The notes under the pieces were generated by a model. That model was not told the DNA's origin. It saw nothing but the letters and a program-made list of their open reading frames with translations, and did no database searches. DNA of 20,032 bases, from assembly GCA_964353185.1 (NCBI GenBank), contig CAYGUV010000021.1:1-20032 (forward strand), written 5' to 3'. Shown here piece after piece: positions 1 to 7,032 of the stretch. Position 1 is the first letter of the stretch, and each line of letters opens with the position of its first letter. The DNA is from GCA-2708415 sp964353185. GTDB lineage: Bacteria; Pseudomonadota; Alphaproteobacteria; Micavibrionales; Micavibrionaceae. The position numbers were made by a program, and so were the translations under genes.

Positions 1-588
1 TAATGCTGCAACCAATGTGCCAATGGCAACAAAGTAAAAAGTAATTGTTTCTGGTTTTTCTGTCTTGCCTAGATATCTTAAAATTGTTTGTAATGTGGCG
101 TGCATGAATGCCGCGCTTAACGCCAGTGTTACCCCTAAGGCATTAAACGCACCGTTGGGTTGAAGCATGATGATAACCCCCACAAAACCAATTAAAATTG
201 CCCCCCATCGAAACGGCCCTACTTTTTCGGAAAGAAAAATAATACCCAAAATGGGGATAAATAAAGATGATGTGAATAAGAATGCGGTTGTATCGGCCAT
301 GGGCATAACCGAAAAGGCCGCAAAAGTTACAATCAAACTGATGGTTCCAATAACAGCGCGGATAATTATACCTAAGGGCCGCTGATTAATTTTAGGTATC
401 TCTTTTTTCTTCATCACAAAAATAAGAAATAAAAAAGGGATGGTTGCAATTAAGTTTCGATAAAATGCAATTTCAATGACGTGGTGCGTATCGCTTAATA
501 ATTTGGCAAAAACATTCATAACCGCCAACATAAAAAACGCCAAAATACCAGCAATCATGCCTTTTATAATATTGTCGGAGTTATGCAA
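1..588 (-). CDS. EamA/DMT-family transporter, N-terminal part (runs off left edge)
   Basis: An open frame on the minus strand, without a stop, extends through base 1, so only about 196 N-terminal residues are present. The translation is strongly hydrophobic, with about six membrane segments. It carries typical drug/metabolite transporter (EamA) features: a first helix followed by AKLLSDTHHVIEIAFYRNL, the mid-domain stretch ADTTAFLFTSSLFIPILG, then LSEKVGPFRWGAILIGFVGV at the end of the first EamA repeat. EamA proteins are inner-membrane metabolite exporters with two such repeats; the second is only beginning here. The substrate cannot be inferred. The start is uncertain: TTG at 588 has an AAAGG about 10 bases upstream, and the first in-frame ATG (558) would remove ten residues. 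An in-frame TAG lies a little further upstream. The gene is divergent from the gene at 694. Confidence 0.85.
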   Translation of the reverse strand, partial: MHNSDNIIKGMIAGILAFFMLAVMNVFAKLLSDTHHVIEIAFYRNLIATIPFLFLIFVMKKKEIPKINQRPLGIIIRAVIGTISLIVTFAAFSVMPMADTTAFLFTSSLFIPILGIIFLSEKVGPFRWGAILIGFVGVIIMLQPNGAFNALGVTLALSAAFMHATLQTILRYLGKTEKPETITFYFVAIGTLVAAL

Positions 589-648
589 TGTTTGAGAGCC
601 TTTAAAAGAAAACTATTTATTCATAAATTTATGGTACTATTATTACAC

Positions 649-663
649 TGGCTAGGATAGCCA
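649..663. repeat. Small perfect inverted repeat in 5' leader
   Basis: TGGCTA, a GGA spacer, then TAGCCA. It lies between a possible -10 (TATTAT, 638-643) and the ribosome binding site of the gene at 694. It could be a 5' UTR hairpin or an operator, or chance; nothing else supports a role. Confidence 0.35.
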
Positions 664-693
664 TATAAAAATACATTTTTAAGGGAGATCAGT

Positions 694-1194
694 ATGATCG
701 AATTAAACGCATCCATTTCATCATATTCACGCAAACAAGTGAGCATTGAATCACAATATCAACGCCAATCTATTTCTGTTTCTAAGGGGCAGGGGGGTGA
801 TAAACCAGATATCTTGAATGGCTCCAATCAAGAAAATCAAATTACGGATGAGCTAGATATTAGCGCCGCAGCGATTGAAAAATTAAATGAGGCAAAAGCA
901 CTTTCTGATCAAATCAAAGCATATTTGGATTATCTCAATGGTGAAACACCTCAGAATGTCGTGTTGGTAAAGCCATCAAACGATAATGACAACATACAAA
1001 TAGAGGCGCAATCAGTTGAAGCCTCGGCCAGTATTTCATATACCGAAACAACAGCCACCCAAACGGACATCAACGCCCGCTTTACCGATGATGGGCAGTT
1101 AATTGATTTAGAGATTAATCAAATACGTGTTTCCGAGCGTGAGTTGAATGTTGATCTACAAAGCAGAATTTTAGATTTATCAATCGCGGCTTAA
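694..1194 (+). CDS. Hypothetical protein, 166 residues, polar and Ser/Gln-rich
   Basis: I do not recognise this protein. The ATG is preceded by a strong AAGGGAGA site with 5-base spacing, and a terminator follows the stop, so it looks like a real single-gene unit. There is no signal peptide or membrane segment. The N-terminus (residues 1-32) is rich in Ser and Gln with alternating hydrophobic residues. A helical stretch around residues 52-82 (DELDISAAAIEKLNEAKALS) follows, and then a second beta-like part (residues 108-160) containing ARFTDDGQLIDLEINQIRV. The two beta-like parts both contain alternating S/T/Q strands and may be distant repeats of each other, but that is only an impression. 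It is convergent with ilvC. Function unknown. Confidence 0.75.
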   Translation: MIELNASISSYSRKQVSIESQYQRQSISVSKGQGGDKPDILNGSNQENQITDELDISAAAIEKLNEAKALSDQIKAYLDYLNGETPQNVVLVKPSNDNDNIQIEAQSVEASASISYTETTATQTDINARFTDDGQLIDLEINQIRVSERELNVDLQSRILDLSIAA

Positions 1195-1205
1195 TTAATC
1201 CAATA

Positions 1206-1237
1206 AAAAAAGCGGCCGTTAAAGCCGCTTTTATTTT
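1206..1237. terminator. Bidirectional rho-independent terminator
   Basis: AGCGGC (1211-1216) pairs with GCCGCT (1224-1229) across a 7-base loop. The stem is flanked by an A-run on the left and a T-rich run on the right, so it can stop transcription in both directions. It sits between the convergent 3' ends of the gene at 694-1194 and ilvC. Confidence 0.85.
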
Positions 1238-1258
1238 ATTCTTTATTAAGGAGAAAGT

Positions 1259-2335
1259 TTAGTTTTTCTCTTTATCAACTAATTGACCTTTTTTGATCCA
1301 TGGCATCATTGAGCGGAGGCGCTCGCCGACTTCTTCGATACCGTGTTCGGCATTGTTACGGCGTGTTGCCTTAAAGCTTGGCTGGCCTGCATTACATTCT
1401 TGCATCCAATCACGCACAAAACGGCCTGATTGAATATCTGCAAGGACGCGTTTCATTTCCGCTTTGGTTTCGTCTGTAATGATACGTGGGCCTGTAACAT
1501 AGTCACCATATTCCGCCGTATTGGAGATAGAGTAGCGCATGTTTGCCATACCGCCTTCATATAATAGATCAACGATTAATTTTACTTCGTGCATACATTC
1601 AAAATACGCCATTTCTGGTGCGTATCCCGCGTCAACCAGTGTTTCAAAACCACCTTTGATCAGCTCACATAGGCCGCCACAAAGAACGACTTGCTCACCA
1701 AATAAGTCAGTTTCACATTCTTCACGGAATGACGTTTCAATAATACCTGAACGGCCACCGCCAATTGCAGATGCATAAGACAGGCCAATGTCTTGGGCGT
1801 TACCGCTTGCATCCTGATGAATGGCGATCAAGCAAGGCACACCGCCACCTTTTTGGTATTCACCGCGCACTGTATGGCCAGGGCCTTTTGGGGCAACCAT
1901 TAAGATGTCTAAGTCTGCGCGAGGCTCAATCAAGTTAAAGTGAATGTTTAAACCATGGGCAAACATTAACGCTGCGCCTTTTTTCATGTTGTCATGAAGG
2001 TGGTTATAATAGATTTCACGTTGCAGCTCATCAGGTGTTGCCATCATCATGACGTCTGCCCATTTTGCAGCTTCTGTAACATCCATTGTTTCAAAACCAG
2101 CATCTTTTGCTTTTTTATTTGTAGAGCTTTCAGGGCGAAGGGCGATACGCACTTCTTTTGCGCCGCTATCTTTTAGGTTTGCGGCGTGCGCGTGACCTTG
2201 TGAGCCATAACCAATGACAACAACTTTTTTGTTTTTGATTAGATTTACATCACAATCGCTATCGTAATAAACACGCATTGATGTTTTGTTTTCTGGCTCT
2301 TTTGCCTTAAGGGGGGTTACATTTGATTTTGACAT
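1259..2335 (-). CDS. ilvC: Ketol-acid reductoisomerase, class I
   Basis: Catalyses Mg2+- and NADPH-dependent rearrangement and reduction of 2-acetolactate or acetohydroxybutyrate to the dihydroxy acid, the second common step of Val/Ile/Leu synthesis, in the cytoplasm. Visible features: Rossmann motif GYGSQG at residues 42-47; a cofactor loop LRPESSTNKK around 66-75, fitting NADPH use; His127 in AHGLN; metal ligands Asp210 and Glu214 in ETDLFGEQ; Glu246 and Glu250 in FECMHE; and the substrate serine in SNTAEYGD (Ser271). At 358 residues it is about 19 longer than usual class I enzymes, because a polar tail precedes the canonical MRVYYD start (Met20). The long start is supported by GAGAAGGA just upstream of base 2335, whereas Met20 has no clear ribosome binding site. 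It is the last gene of ilvB-ilvN-ilvC, 35 bases after ilvN. Confidence 0.97.
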   Translation of the reverse strand: MSKSNVTPLKAKEPENKTSMRVYYDSDCDVNLIKNKKVVVIGYGSQGHAHAANLKDSGAKEVRIALRPESSTNKKAKDAGFETMDVTEAAKWADVMMMATPDELQREIYYNHLHDNMKKGAALMFAHGLNIHFNLIEPRADLDILMVAPKGPGHTVRGEYQKGGGVPCLIAIHQDASGNAQDIGLSYASAIGGGRSGIIETSFREECETDLFGEQVVLCGGLCELIKGGFETLVDAGYAPEMAYFECMHEVKLIVDLLYEGGMANMRYSISNTAEYGDYVTGPRIITDETKAEMKRVLADIQSGRFVRDWMQECNAGQPSFKATRRNNAEHGIEEVGERLRSMMPWIKKGQLVDKEKN

Positions 2336-2370
2336 TTTATTCCTTCTCTTTTTTTAAATGAATCAATAAA

Positions 2371-2925
2371 TTAAAATTTTTCTTTACCGCGTGAAATAGC
2401 GGCGGCGCCAGTACGGCTAATATTCACCATACCAAGGGGGACCATAAGGTCGATAAAGGCATCACATTTTTCGGTGGAGCCAGTGACTTCAAACACGAAA
2501 TGCTCTGGTGTTGAATCAACAACGCGGGCGCGGAAAATATCAGCGGTGCGTAGCGCTTCGATACGTTTTTCGCCATCACCTACAACTTTGATCAGCACAA
2601 GCTCACGTGACACGTGCGGACCACTTGCGGTAAGGTCAGTAACTTTGTGAACAGGAACTAACCGCGCCAATTGATTTTTAATTTGTTCAATTACATCGGG
2701 CGTCCCAACGGTGACAATGGTCATGCGTGATTGATTAAGTTTTTTGCTTACCTCGGCTACAGTTAAGCTTTCAATATTATACCCACGGCCAGAGAAAAGA
2801 CCAATGACGCGGGCCAGTACGCCAGGTTCGTTATCAACCAATACGGATAATGTGTGACGTTCAATCACCACATTTAATGGGCCATCGCCATATACACTTT
2901 TATTACTATCATTATTTATAACCAT
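2371..2925 (-). CDS. ilvN: Acetolactate synthase small (regulatory) subunit
   Basis: Regulatory subunit of acetohydroxyacid synthase; it binds the large subunit, raises its activity and confers valine feedback inhibition. An N-terminal ACT domain is evident: HTLSVLVDNEPGVLARVIGL followed by FSGRGYNIESLTVAEV. The C-terminal part (VARVVDSTPEHFVFEVTG-like, ending in GAAAISRGKE) also matches the family. I chose ATG at 2925, which gives 184 residues and starts 4 bases after the ilvB stop, fitting translational coupling. An alternative ATG at 2961 would add twelve residues read out of frame from the end of ilvB and has no Shine-Dalgarno sequence; neither start has a strong one. It is cotranscribed with ilvB and ilvC and presumably controlled by the attenuator upstream of ilvB. 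Confidence 0.95.
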   Translation of the reverse strand: MVINNDSNKSVYGDGPLNVVIERHTLSVLVDNEPGVLARVIGLFSGRGYNIESLTVAEVSKKLNQSRMTIVTVGTPDVIEQIKNQLARLVPVHKVTDLTASGPHVSRELVLIKVVGDGEKRIEALRTADIFRARVVDSTPEHFVFEVTGSTEKCDAFIDLMVPLGMVNISRTGAAAISRGKEKF

Positions 2926-2929
2926 TGTT

Positions 2930-4759
2930 TTATACCAACTTCTTATCAAATTGTTCGGCATCTGCAGCCAAAATCATTTCATTATGCGCTTTTCCTGATG
3001 GGATCATCGGGAAGCAATTCTCACTTTGGCAAACATTAACATCAACAATTGTCACCTTATCTGTTGTTAACATTTGTTGGATAACGCCATCTAACTCATC
3101 CGGTGTGCTGGCGCGTAAACCTATACCGCCATAGGCCTCTGCCAATTTAACAAAGTCTGGTAGGCTTTCGGTATAGCTTTGGGAATATCGTTCACCATGG
3201 AGTAGTTCTTGCCATTGACGTACCATACCCATCCATTGGTTGTTGAGGATAAATATTTTTACGGGTAAGTTATATTGAACTGCCGTGCTCATTTCTTGAA
3301 TGTTCATTAAGATGGACGCTTCGCCAGCCACATCAATAACAAGGCCATCAGGATTACCCAATTGTGTGCCAATTGCCGCAGGCAGGCCATATCCCATTGT
3401 TCCTAAACCGCCTGATGTCATCCATCTGTTTGGTTTGTTAAAGGGGAGGAATTGAGCCGCCCACATTTGGTGCTGACCGACTTCGGTTGTAATGTAGTGA
3501 TCGCGATTATTTTCTTTTTGATCAATTTGTAAAAAATGATTCAGGCGTTCAAGCGCATATTGCGGTTTAATAATTGTATCGCTTTTCTTATAAGCCAAGC
3601 AATCTTTGGCGCGCCATTCATCAATTTGTGACCACCAACGATTAAGTGCATCTTGGTCAGCTTTGTATTTCTTCTTTTTCCAAATTTCTAACATTAGCTC
3701 AATTGTGCGGCCCGCATCGCCAACAATTGGAATATCAACTTGAATAATTTTATTGATTGAACTGGGGTCGATATCAACATGAATCTTTTGTGAATTGGGG
3801 GAGAATTTATCGGTTGCGCCCGTCACACGGTCATCAAAACGCGCACCAATATTAATCATCACATCACAATCATGCATGGACCAGTTGGCCTCATACGTGC
3901 CGTGCATACCAAGCATTCCGAGCCATTGTTCGTCATGGGCGGGGTAACATCCCAACCCCATAAGCGTGCTGGTAATTGGAAATCCTGTTTTACGGACAAG
4001 CTCGGTTAAATCTTTACTGGCTTTGGGGCCTGCATTGATAACACCGCCGCCTGTATAGAAAACTGGGCGTTTGGCATTGGCCATTAATTCAACGGCGGCC
4101 TCAACGGCGCTGCGGTCTGGTTCGGTTTGGGGTTTATAAATATGTGTCACCGCTTCTTTTTTATTCACGTAGTTGCCTTCGGCAAATTGAATATCTTTGG
4201 GTAGGTCAATAACAACAGGGCCCGGACGTCCAGTCCCGGCAACATGAAATGCCTCATGCATAATGTTCGACAACATGTTTACGTCTTTAACGAGGTAGTT
4301 GTGTTTTGTACATGGACGTGTGATGCCTGTTGTATCGGCTTCTTGGAAGGCGTCATTTCCGATTAGAAATGTTGGAACCTGCCCTGTGATACAGACAAGG
4401 GGAATGGAATCTAGCAACGCATCGGTTAATCCGGTAACGGCATTGGTTGCGCCTGGGCCAGATGTAACCAATATAACGCCTGTTTTACCTGTGGATCTTG
4501 CATATCCTTCGGCGGCGTGCGCCGCACCTTGTTCATGACGACAAAGAATGTGTTTGATTTTTTGCTGCTTAAATATTGCATCATAGATAGGCAACACCGC
4601 GCCTCCAGGATATCCAAATATTGTATCGACGCCTTGTTCAATAAGGGCTTCGATAACCATTTCGGCGCCAGACATTGTTTTGGCGGGGGAGGAGATAGCC
4701 TCTGAGATCATATCAGAAGATTTTTGTGTAATTTTTTTTGCGACTGTTTTCATAGTCAT
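2930..4759 (-). CDS. ilvB: Acetolactate synthase large (catalytic) subunit
   Basis: ThDP-dependent enzyme condensing two pyruvates, or pyruvate with 2-oxobutyrate, in the first common step of branched-chain amino acid synthesis. It has 609 residues, slightly long because of a polar N-terminal tail of about 28 residues before SGAEMVIEALIEQGV. The catalytic Glu is Glu76 in CRHEQGAAHAAEGYARSTG. GYPGGAVLPIYDA and GPGATNAVTGLTDALLDS are family hallmarks. The C-terminal ThDP/Mg site reads AGEASILMN followed by FILNNQWMGMVRQWQ: the usual GDG/GDA motif has Glu in place of Asp. My recollection is that GEAS occurs in alphaproteobacterial homologues, so I treat it as functional. AAGG lies 8 bases before the ATG. 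It is the first structural gene after the leader peptide and attenuator at 4813-4951. Confidence 0.97.
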   Translation of the reverse strand: MTMKTVAKKITQKSSDMISEAISSPAKTMSGAEMVIEALIEQGVDTIFGYPGGAVLPIYDAIFKQQKIKHILCRHEQGAAHAAEGYARSTGKTGVILVTSGPGATNAVTGLTDALLDSIPLVCITGQVPTFLIGNDAFQEADTTGITRPCTKHNYLVKDVNMLSNIMHEAFHVAGTGRPGPVVIDLPKDIQFAEGNYVNKKEAVTHIYKPQTEPDRSAVEAAVELMANAKRPVFYTGGGVINAGPKASKDLTELVRKTGFPITSTLMGLGCYPAHDEQWLGMLGMHGTYEANWSMHDCDVMINIGARFDDRVTGATDKFSPNSQKIHVDIDPSSINKIIQVDIPIVGDAGRTIELMLEIWKKKKYKADQDALNRWWSQIDEWRAKDCLAYKKSDTIIKPQYALERLNHFLQIDQKENNRDHYITTEVGQHQMWAAQFLPFNKPNRWMTSGGLGTMGYGLPAAIGTQLGNPDGLVIDVAGEASILMNIQEMSTAVQYNLPVKIFILNNQWMGMVRQWQELLHGERYSQSYTESLPDFVKLAEAYGGIGLRASTPDELDGVIQQMLTTDKVTIVDVNVCQSENCFPMIPSGKAHNEMILAADAEQFDKKLV

Positions 4760-4812
4760 TTTATATACCTTAATTCGTTTGTTTATCCAATGTTTAGTCC
4801 GTTTTTAGCAAT

Positions 4813-4838
4813 AAAAAACCCCGAATTTTCATTCAGGG
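4813..4838 (-). terminator. ilv attenuator (intrinsic terminator upstream of ilvB)
   Basis: On the minus strand, CCCTGAAT pairs with ATTCGGGG (8 pairs, one G-T) around a GAAA tetraloop, followed directly by six T. It stands 53 bases before the ilvB start codon and 32 bases after the leader-peptide stop, the classic position of a transcription attenuator. The 7-mer TTAGCGC just before the stem is complementary to GCGCTAA inside the leader peptide reading frame, a candidate antiterminator pairing. That pairing adjoins rather than overlaps the terminator stem, so the exact switch needs folding. Confidence 0.85.
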
Positions 4839-4870
4839 CGCTAAAGTCATTCAAATTTTAAAATATTATT

Positions 4871-4951
4871 TCAAAACGATGCCGTTAGCGCGCTCGTAAC
4901 GAGCAGCACCAACACTAGGACAACATTTAATAAGTTAATATTTTGGTTCAT
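4871..4951 (-). CDS. ilvL: ilv operon leader peptide (26 residues)
   Basis: A small frame starts with ATG at 4951 and ends with TGA at 4871. Its product begins MNQNINLLN and continues with VVLVLVLLV, then TSALTASF. Of 26 residues, 11 are Leu or Val and one is Ile: control codons for exactly the products of the operon. Attenuator leader peptides of this kind make the ribosome stall when charged Leu or Val tRNA is scarce, favouring an antiterminator so that ilvBNC is transcribed. The location directly upstream of a terminator hairpin and ilvB supports this. A small hairpin GCTCG-TTA-CGAGC lies within the coding sequence. No good Shine-Dalgarno sequence is seen; the start is inferred from the frame. 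The symbol is by analogy with enterobacterial leaders. A hydrophobic membrane micropeptide is the alternative reading. Confidence 0.82.
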   Translation of the reverse strand: MNQNINLLNVVLVLVLLVTSALTASF

Positions 4952-4995
4952 GGTTATATTGTTACCCAATAAATTTAATTGACGCAAGATAAATA

Positions 4996-5025
4996 TTGAT
5001 TGATTTTATTTACATAATTTATTAT
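4996..5025 (+). promoter_or_regulatory. Candidate promoter of the GNAT-like gene
   Basis: TTGATT (4996-5001), an 18-base gap, then TATTAT (5020-5025). The predicted start of transcription falls within a few bases of the ATG at 5034, and no Shine-Dalgarno sequence is present, so the mRNA could be leaderless. The same 82-base gap must also hold the ilv leader promoter on the opposite strand; TTGCGT and TAACAA spaced by 17 bases is a weak candidate. Confidence 0.45.
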
Positions 5026-5033
5026 AAGATAAT

Positions 5034-5600
5034 ATGAATTTAGCAGATAAGATTTCAGAAGCTTTCTCTAAGAAGGGTATTCCTAATGTGGCTAAGCTAG
5101 GTTGGGATACTTTGGAATTTTATGATAAACATGGTGAAGAAATCTTTACTTGTACTGTAACAACAGATTTTCCTACATCTGATATCATGAGATTTACTGT
5201 TAAACGTAATGGTCAAGGTCTAGCAAAAGCTGCTTTGCAGTCTATTGCAAAACATTTTACTGATGCGGGGGTATCATATATTGGTTTGCATATGGTGCGA
5301 GATAGCGGTTTGTCTTTTTGGCCCCGCTTTGGCGCTGTGCCGTCAGATGGAGCATTAAGCCAGAGATGTTACGCTAAACCACTAATTGAAGATTATTTCA
5401 TCCATAAATACGGAGAGTATTTAATGGATGCTTATATTATAGCAGAACAAGACCCGATAGAAGCATGGTATTATTTAACAGATCCCAAAACTAAAACGCC
5501 TCGCGAATTAATAGAGAGATTAAATATGAGTTCTCATAATAGCTCAATGTATATTGATTTAAGCCATGCCCCAGTGCGGGAACGCCTAGGTCTCGATTAA
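5034..5600 (+). CDS. GNAT-like N-acetyltransferase fold protein
   Basis: A 188-residue protein, predicted cytoplasmic. The central part resembles a GNAT acetyltransferase core. A strand ending MRFTVKRNGQGLAKAAL resembles the acetyl-CoA binding motif A (R/Q-x-x-G-x-G/A followed by a helix). After it come a short strand YIGLHMV and then GLSFWPRFGAVP, like the late GNAT motif where a residue near FWxRFGF contacts the cofactor. The remaining C-terminus (about residues 120-188) is polar and not recognised. The substrate is unknown. There is no Shine-Dalgarno sequence at the ATG. It lies on the opposite strand between two genes often clustered in alphaproteobacteria (miaA and ilvB), and its last 15 bases overlap the end of miaA. 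Identification rests on motif resemblance only. Confidence 0.65.
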   Translation: MNLADKISEAFSKKGIPNVAKLGWDTLEFYDKHGEEIFTCTVTTDFPTSDIMRFTVKRNGQGLAKAALQSIAKHFTDAGVSYIGLHMVRDSGLSFWPRFGAVPSDGALSQRCYAKPLIEDYFIHKYGEYLMDAYIIAEQDPIEAWYYLTDPKTKTPRELIERLNMSSHNSSMYIDLSHAPVRERLGLD

Positions 5601-6488
5601 TTGCACTTTAATATCTTCATTTTCTTTTATCTGATGTCTAAACCATGTGACTTGGCGTTTGGCGTAGCGGCGGGTTTCGGCTTGGCCTTTTTCGATGGCC
5701 TCGTCTTTGGACATTGTGCCTTTGATATATGCGCTTAAGGGCTTATACCCCAATGAATTGGTTAACAGCGCGCGTTCATTCACTTCGCCTTTTTCGATAC
5801 GCGTGTGAAATTCTTTTATCTGGTCGATTGCCCCTATCTTCAACATTTGAACAAATCGCTGATTGCATCTTTCATATAAAATATCACGCGGGGGCATAAC
5901 CAAATGCACCGTGAATTGCCAATCACTGGGCGGTTTTGATTTCGGCAGGGCTTGCCATTCGCTTAGGCTCTTGCCGCTAAATTCTATAACCTCCCACGCG
6001 CGGATTAGACGCGCGGTGTTAAAAGGTTCTAGACGTTTTGCCATGACAGGGTCACGTTCCATCAACGCCGCATGAAAGGCAGGGTTGCCAAGTTTTTTTT
6101 GTTTGGAATTGGCGGCCTCGCGAATTTCATCTGGAATATCAGGCATCGGCGATAGCCCATAAAGAAGCGCATTTATATAAAGACCACTGCCACCTGTTAT
6201 AAGCGGGGTTTTACCCTCACTAAGTAATTCGTGTATTCGAGGCTCCACCATTTCGCGAAAATTGCCGGCGGAGCATGCCTCGTTCGGGTGAAGGTGGCCG
6301 TAGAATTCATGGGGCGCTTTTCCCAAATCTGCGGCTGGTGGTTGCGCGGTTAAGATGGGGATACCATCATATATTTGCATGGAATCAGCATTAATAATCA
6401 CGCCGTCATGCTGCCCCGCCAATTCAAGCGCGTGGGCAGATTTGCCACTCGCCGTTGGTCCTGCGATAATGTGTATATTATGTTTCAT
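5586..6488 (-). CDS. miaA: tRNA dimethylallyltransferase
   Basis: Transfers the dimethylallyl group to N6 of A37 in tRNAs reading codons that begin with U, stabilising the codon-anticodon pair. At 300 residues it is near the family norm. Visible: P-loop GPTASGKS at residues 10-17; INADSMQIY with the catalytic Asp35; TGGSGLYINALLYGLSPMP around 98-116; and the C-terminal motif ETRRYAKRQVTWFRHQ that contacts tRNA. The start ATG at 6488 lies inside the end of the upstream hydrolase gene (11-base overlap), so translation is probably coupled. It is the last gene of the hflK-to-miaA run, and its 3' end overlaps the convergent GNAT-like gene by 15 bases with no visible terminator. Confidence 0.97.
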   Translation of the reverse strand: MKHNIHIIAGPTASGKSAHALELAGQHDGVIINADSMQIYDGIPILTAQPPAADLGKAPHEFYGHLHPNEACSAGNFREMVEPRIHELLSEGKTPLITGGSGLYINALLYGLSPMPDIPDEIREAANSKQKKLGNPAFHAALMERDPVMAKRLEPFNTARLIRAWEVIEFSGKSLSEWQALPKSKPPSDWQFTVHLVMPPRDILYERCNQRFVQMLKIGAIDQIKEFHTRIEKGEVNERALLTNSLGYKPLSAYIKGTMSKDEAIEKGQAETRRYAKRQVTWFRHQIKENEDIKVQLIET

Positions 6489-7029
6489 TAAGTGTATCTA
6501 ATATTTCATGAAATTCTAAATAGCCTGCTTCCGCGTTTAGGTGTCCACCTTTTTTGATAATATGAAGCGGCGCGTTTAACTCACTTGAAATTTTTTCTGC
6601 GTGGGATAGCGGAACATAGGGGTCATTATCACCATGAAAAACGATATTATTCACGCAGGCCTGCGCGATGGTTTCCCACTCAAATGGCTTGTCTATAAAC
6701 GTTTTATTGAGCGCATCAAATTCATTGCCAAGAAAGTCAATAACTGTAGCAACAAAAATGGCTCGCTTAGGTTTAACGAGATTCTGTTCCAACAACCGTA
6801 AAGCAAAACTGCCGCCGCAGCTGTGGCCAATGAATAAATCGGCTCTCTCAAAATCAGGCACCTGTTCTTTAAGAGCATTAATCCAATTTTCAAGCGATTG
6901 ATTAGTGGGAGTGGGAAGGGCAGGCGCCGAAACGCCCCACCCGTTTGTTTCAAGATAATTCTTCAACCAAGGAAACCAGTTTCCTTCTGGTGATCCTTGA
7001 GTGCCATGAAAAATTATTGCTTGTTTCAC
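6478..7029 (-). CDS. RBBP9/YdeN-type serine hydrolase
   Basis: A small alpha/beta hydrolase, 183 residues, predicted cytoplasmic because no signal peptide is present. The start IIFHGTQGSPEGNWFPWLK is typical of the RBBP9/YdeN family (HGxxG...WFPWL). The putative triad is Ser70 in FIGHSCGGSFALRLL, Asp136 in FHGDNDPYVP and His163 in KGGHLN. The physiological substrate of these enzymes is generally not known. The gene begins 3 bases after degP and overlaps miaA by 11 bases, so it is embedded in the operon. In several alphaproteobacteria serB sits at this place before miaA, as I recall; the hydrolase seems to occupy that slot here. Confidence 0.88.
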   Translation of the reverse strand: MKQAIIFHGTQGSPEGNWFPWLKNYLETNGWGVSAPALPTPTNQSLENWINALKEQVPDFERADLFIGHSCGGSFALRLLEQNLVKPKRAIFVATVIDFLGNEFDALNKTFIDKPFEWETIAQACVNNIVFHGDNDPYVPLSHAEKISSELNAPLHIIKKGGHLNAEAGYLEFHEILDTLNET

Positions 7030-7032
7030 AGC

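Noticed and set aside
4513..4705. Plus-strand short frames within ilvB
   Set aside because: They are antisense to the conserved ThDP-binding N-terminal domain of ilvB and have no expression signals.
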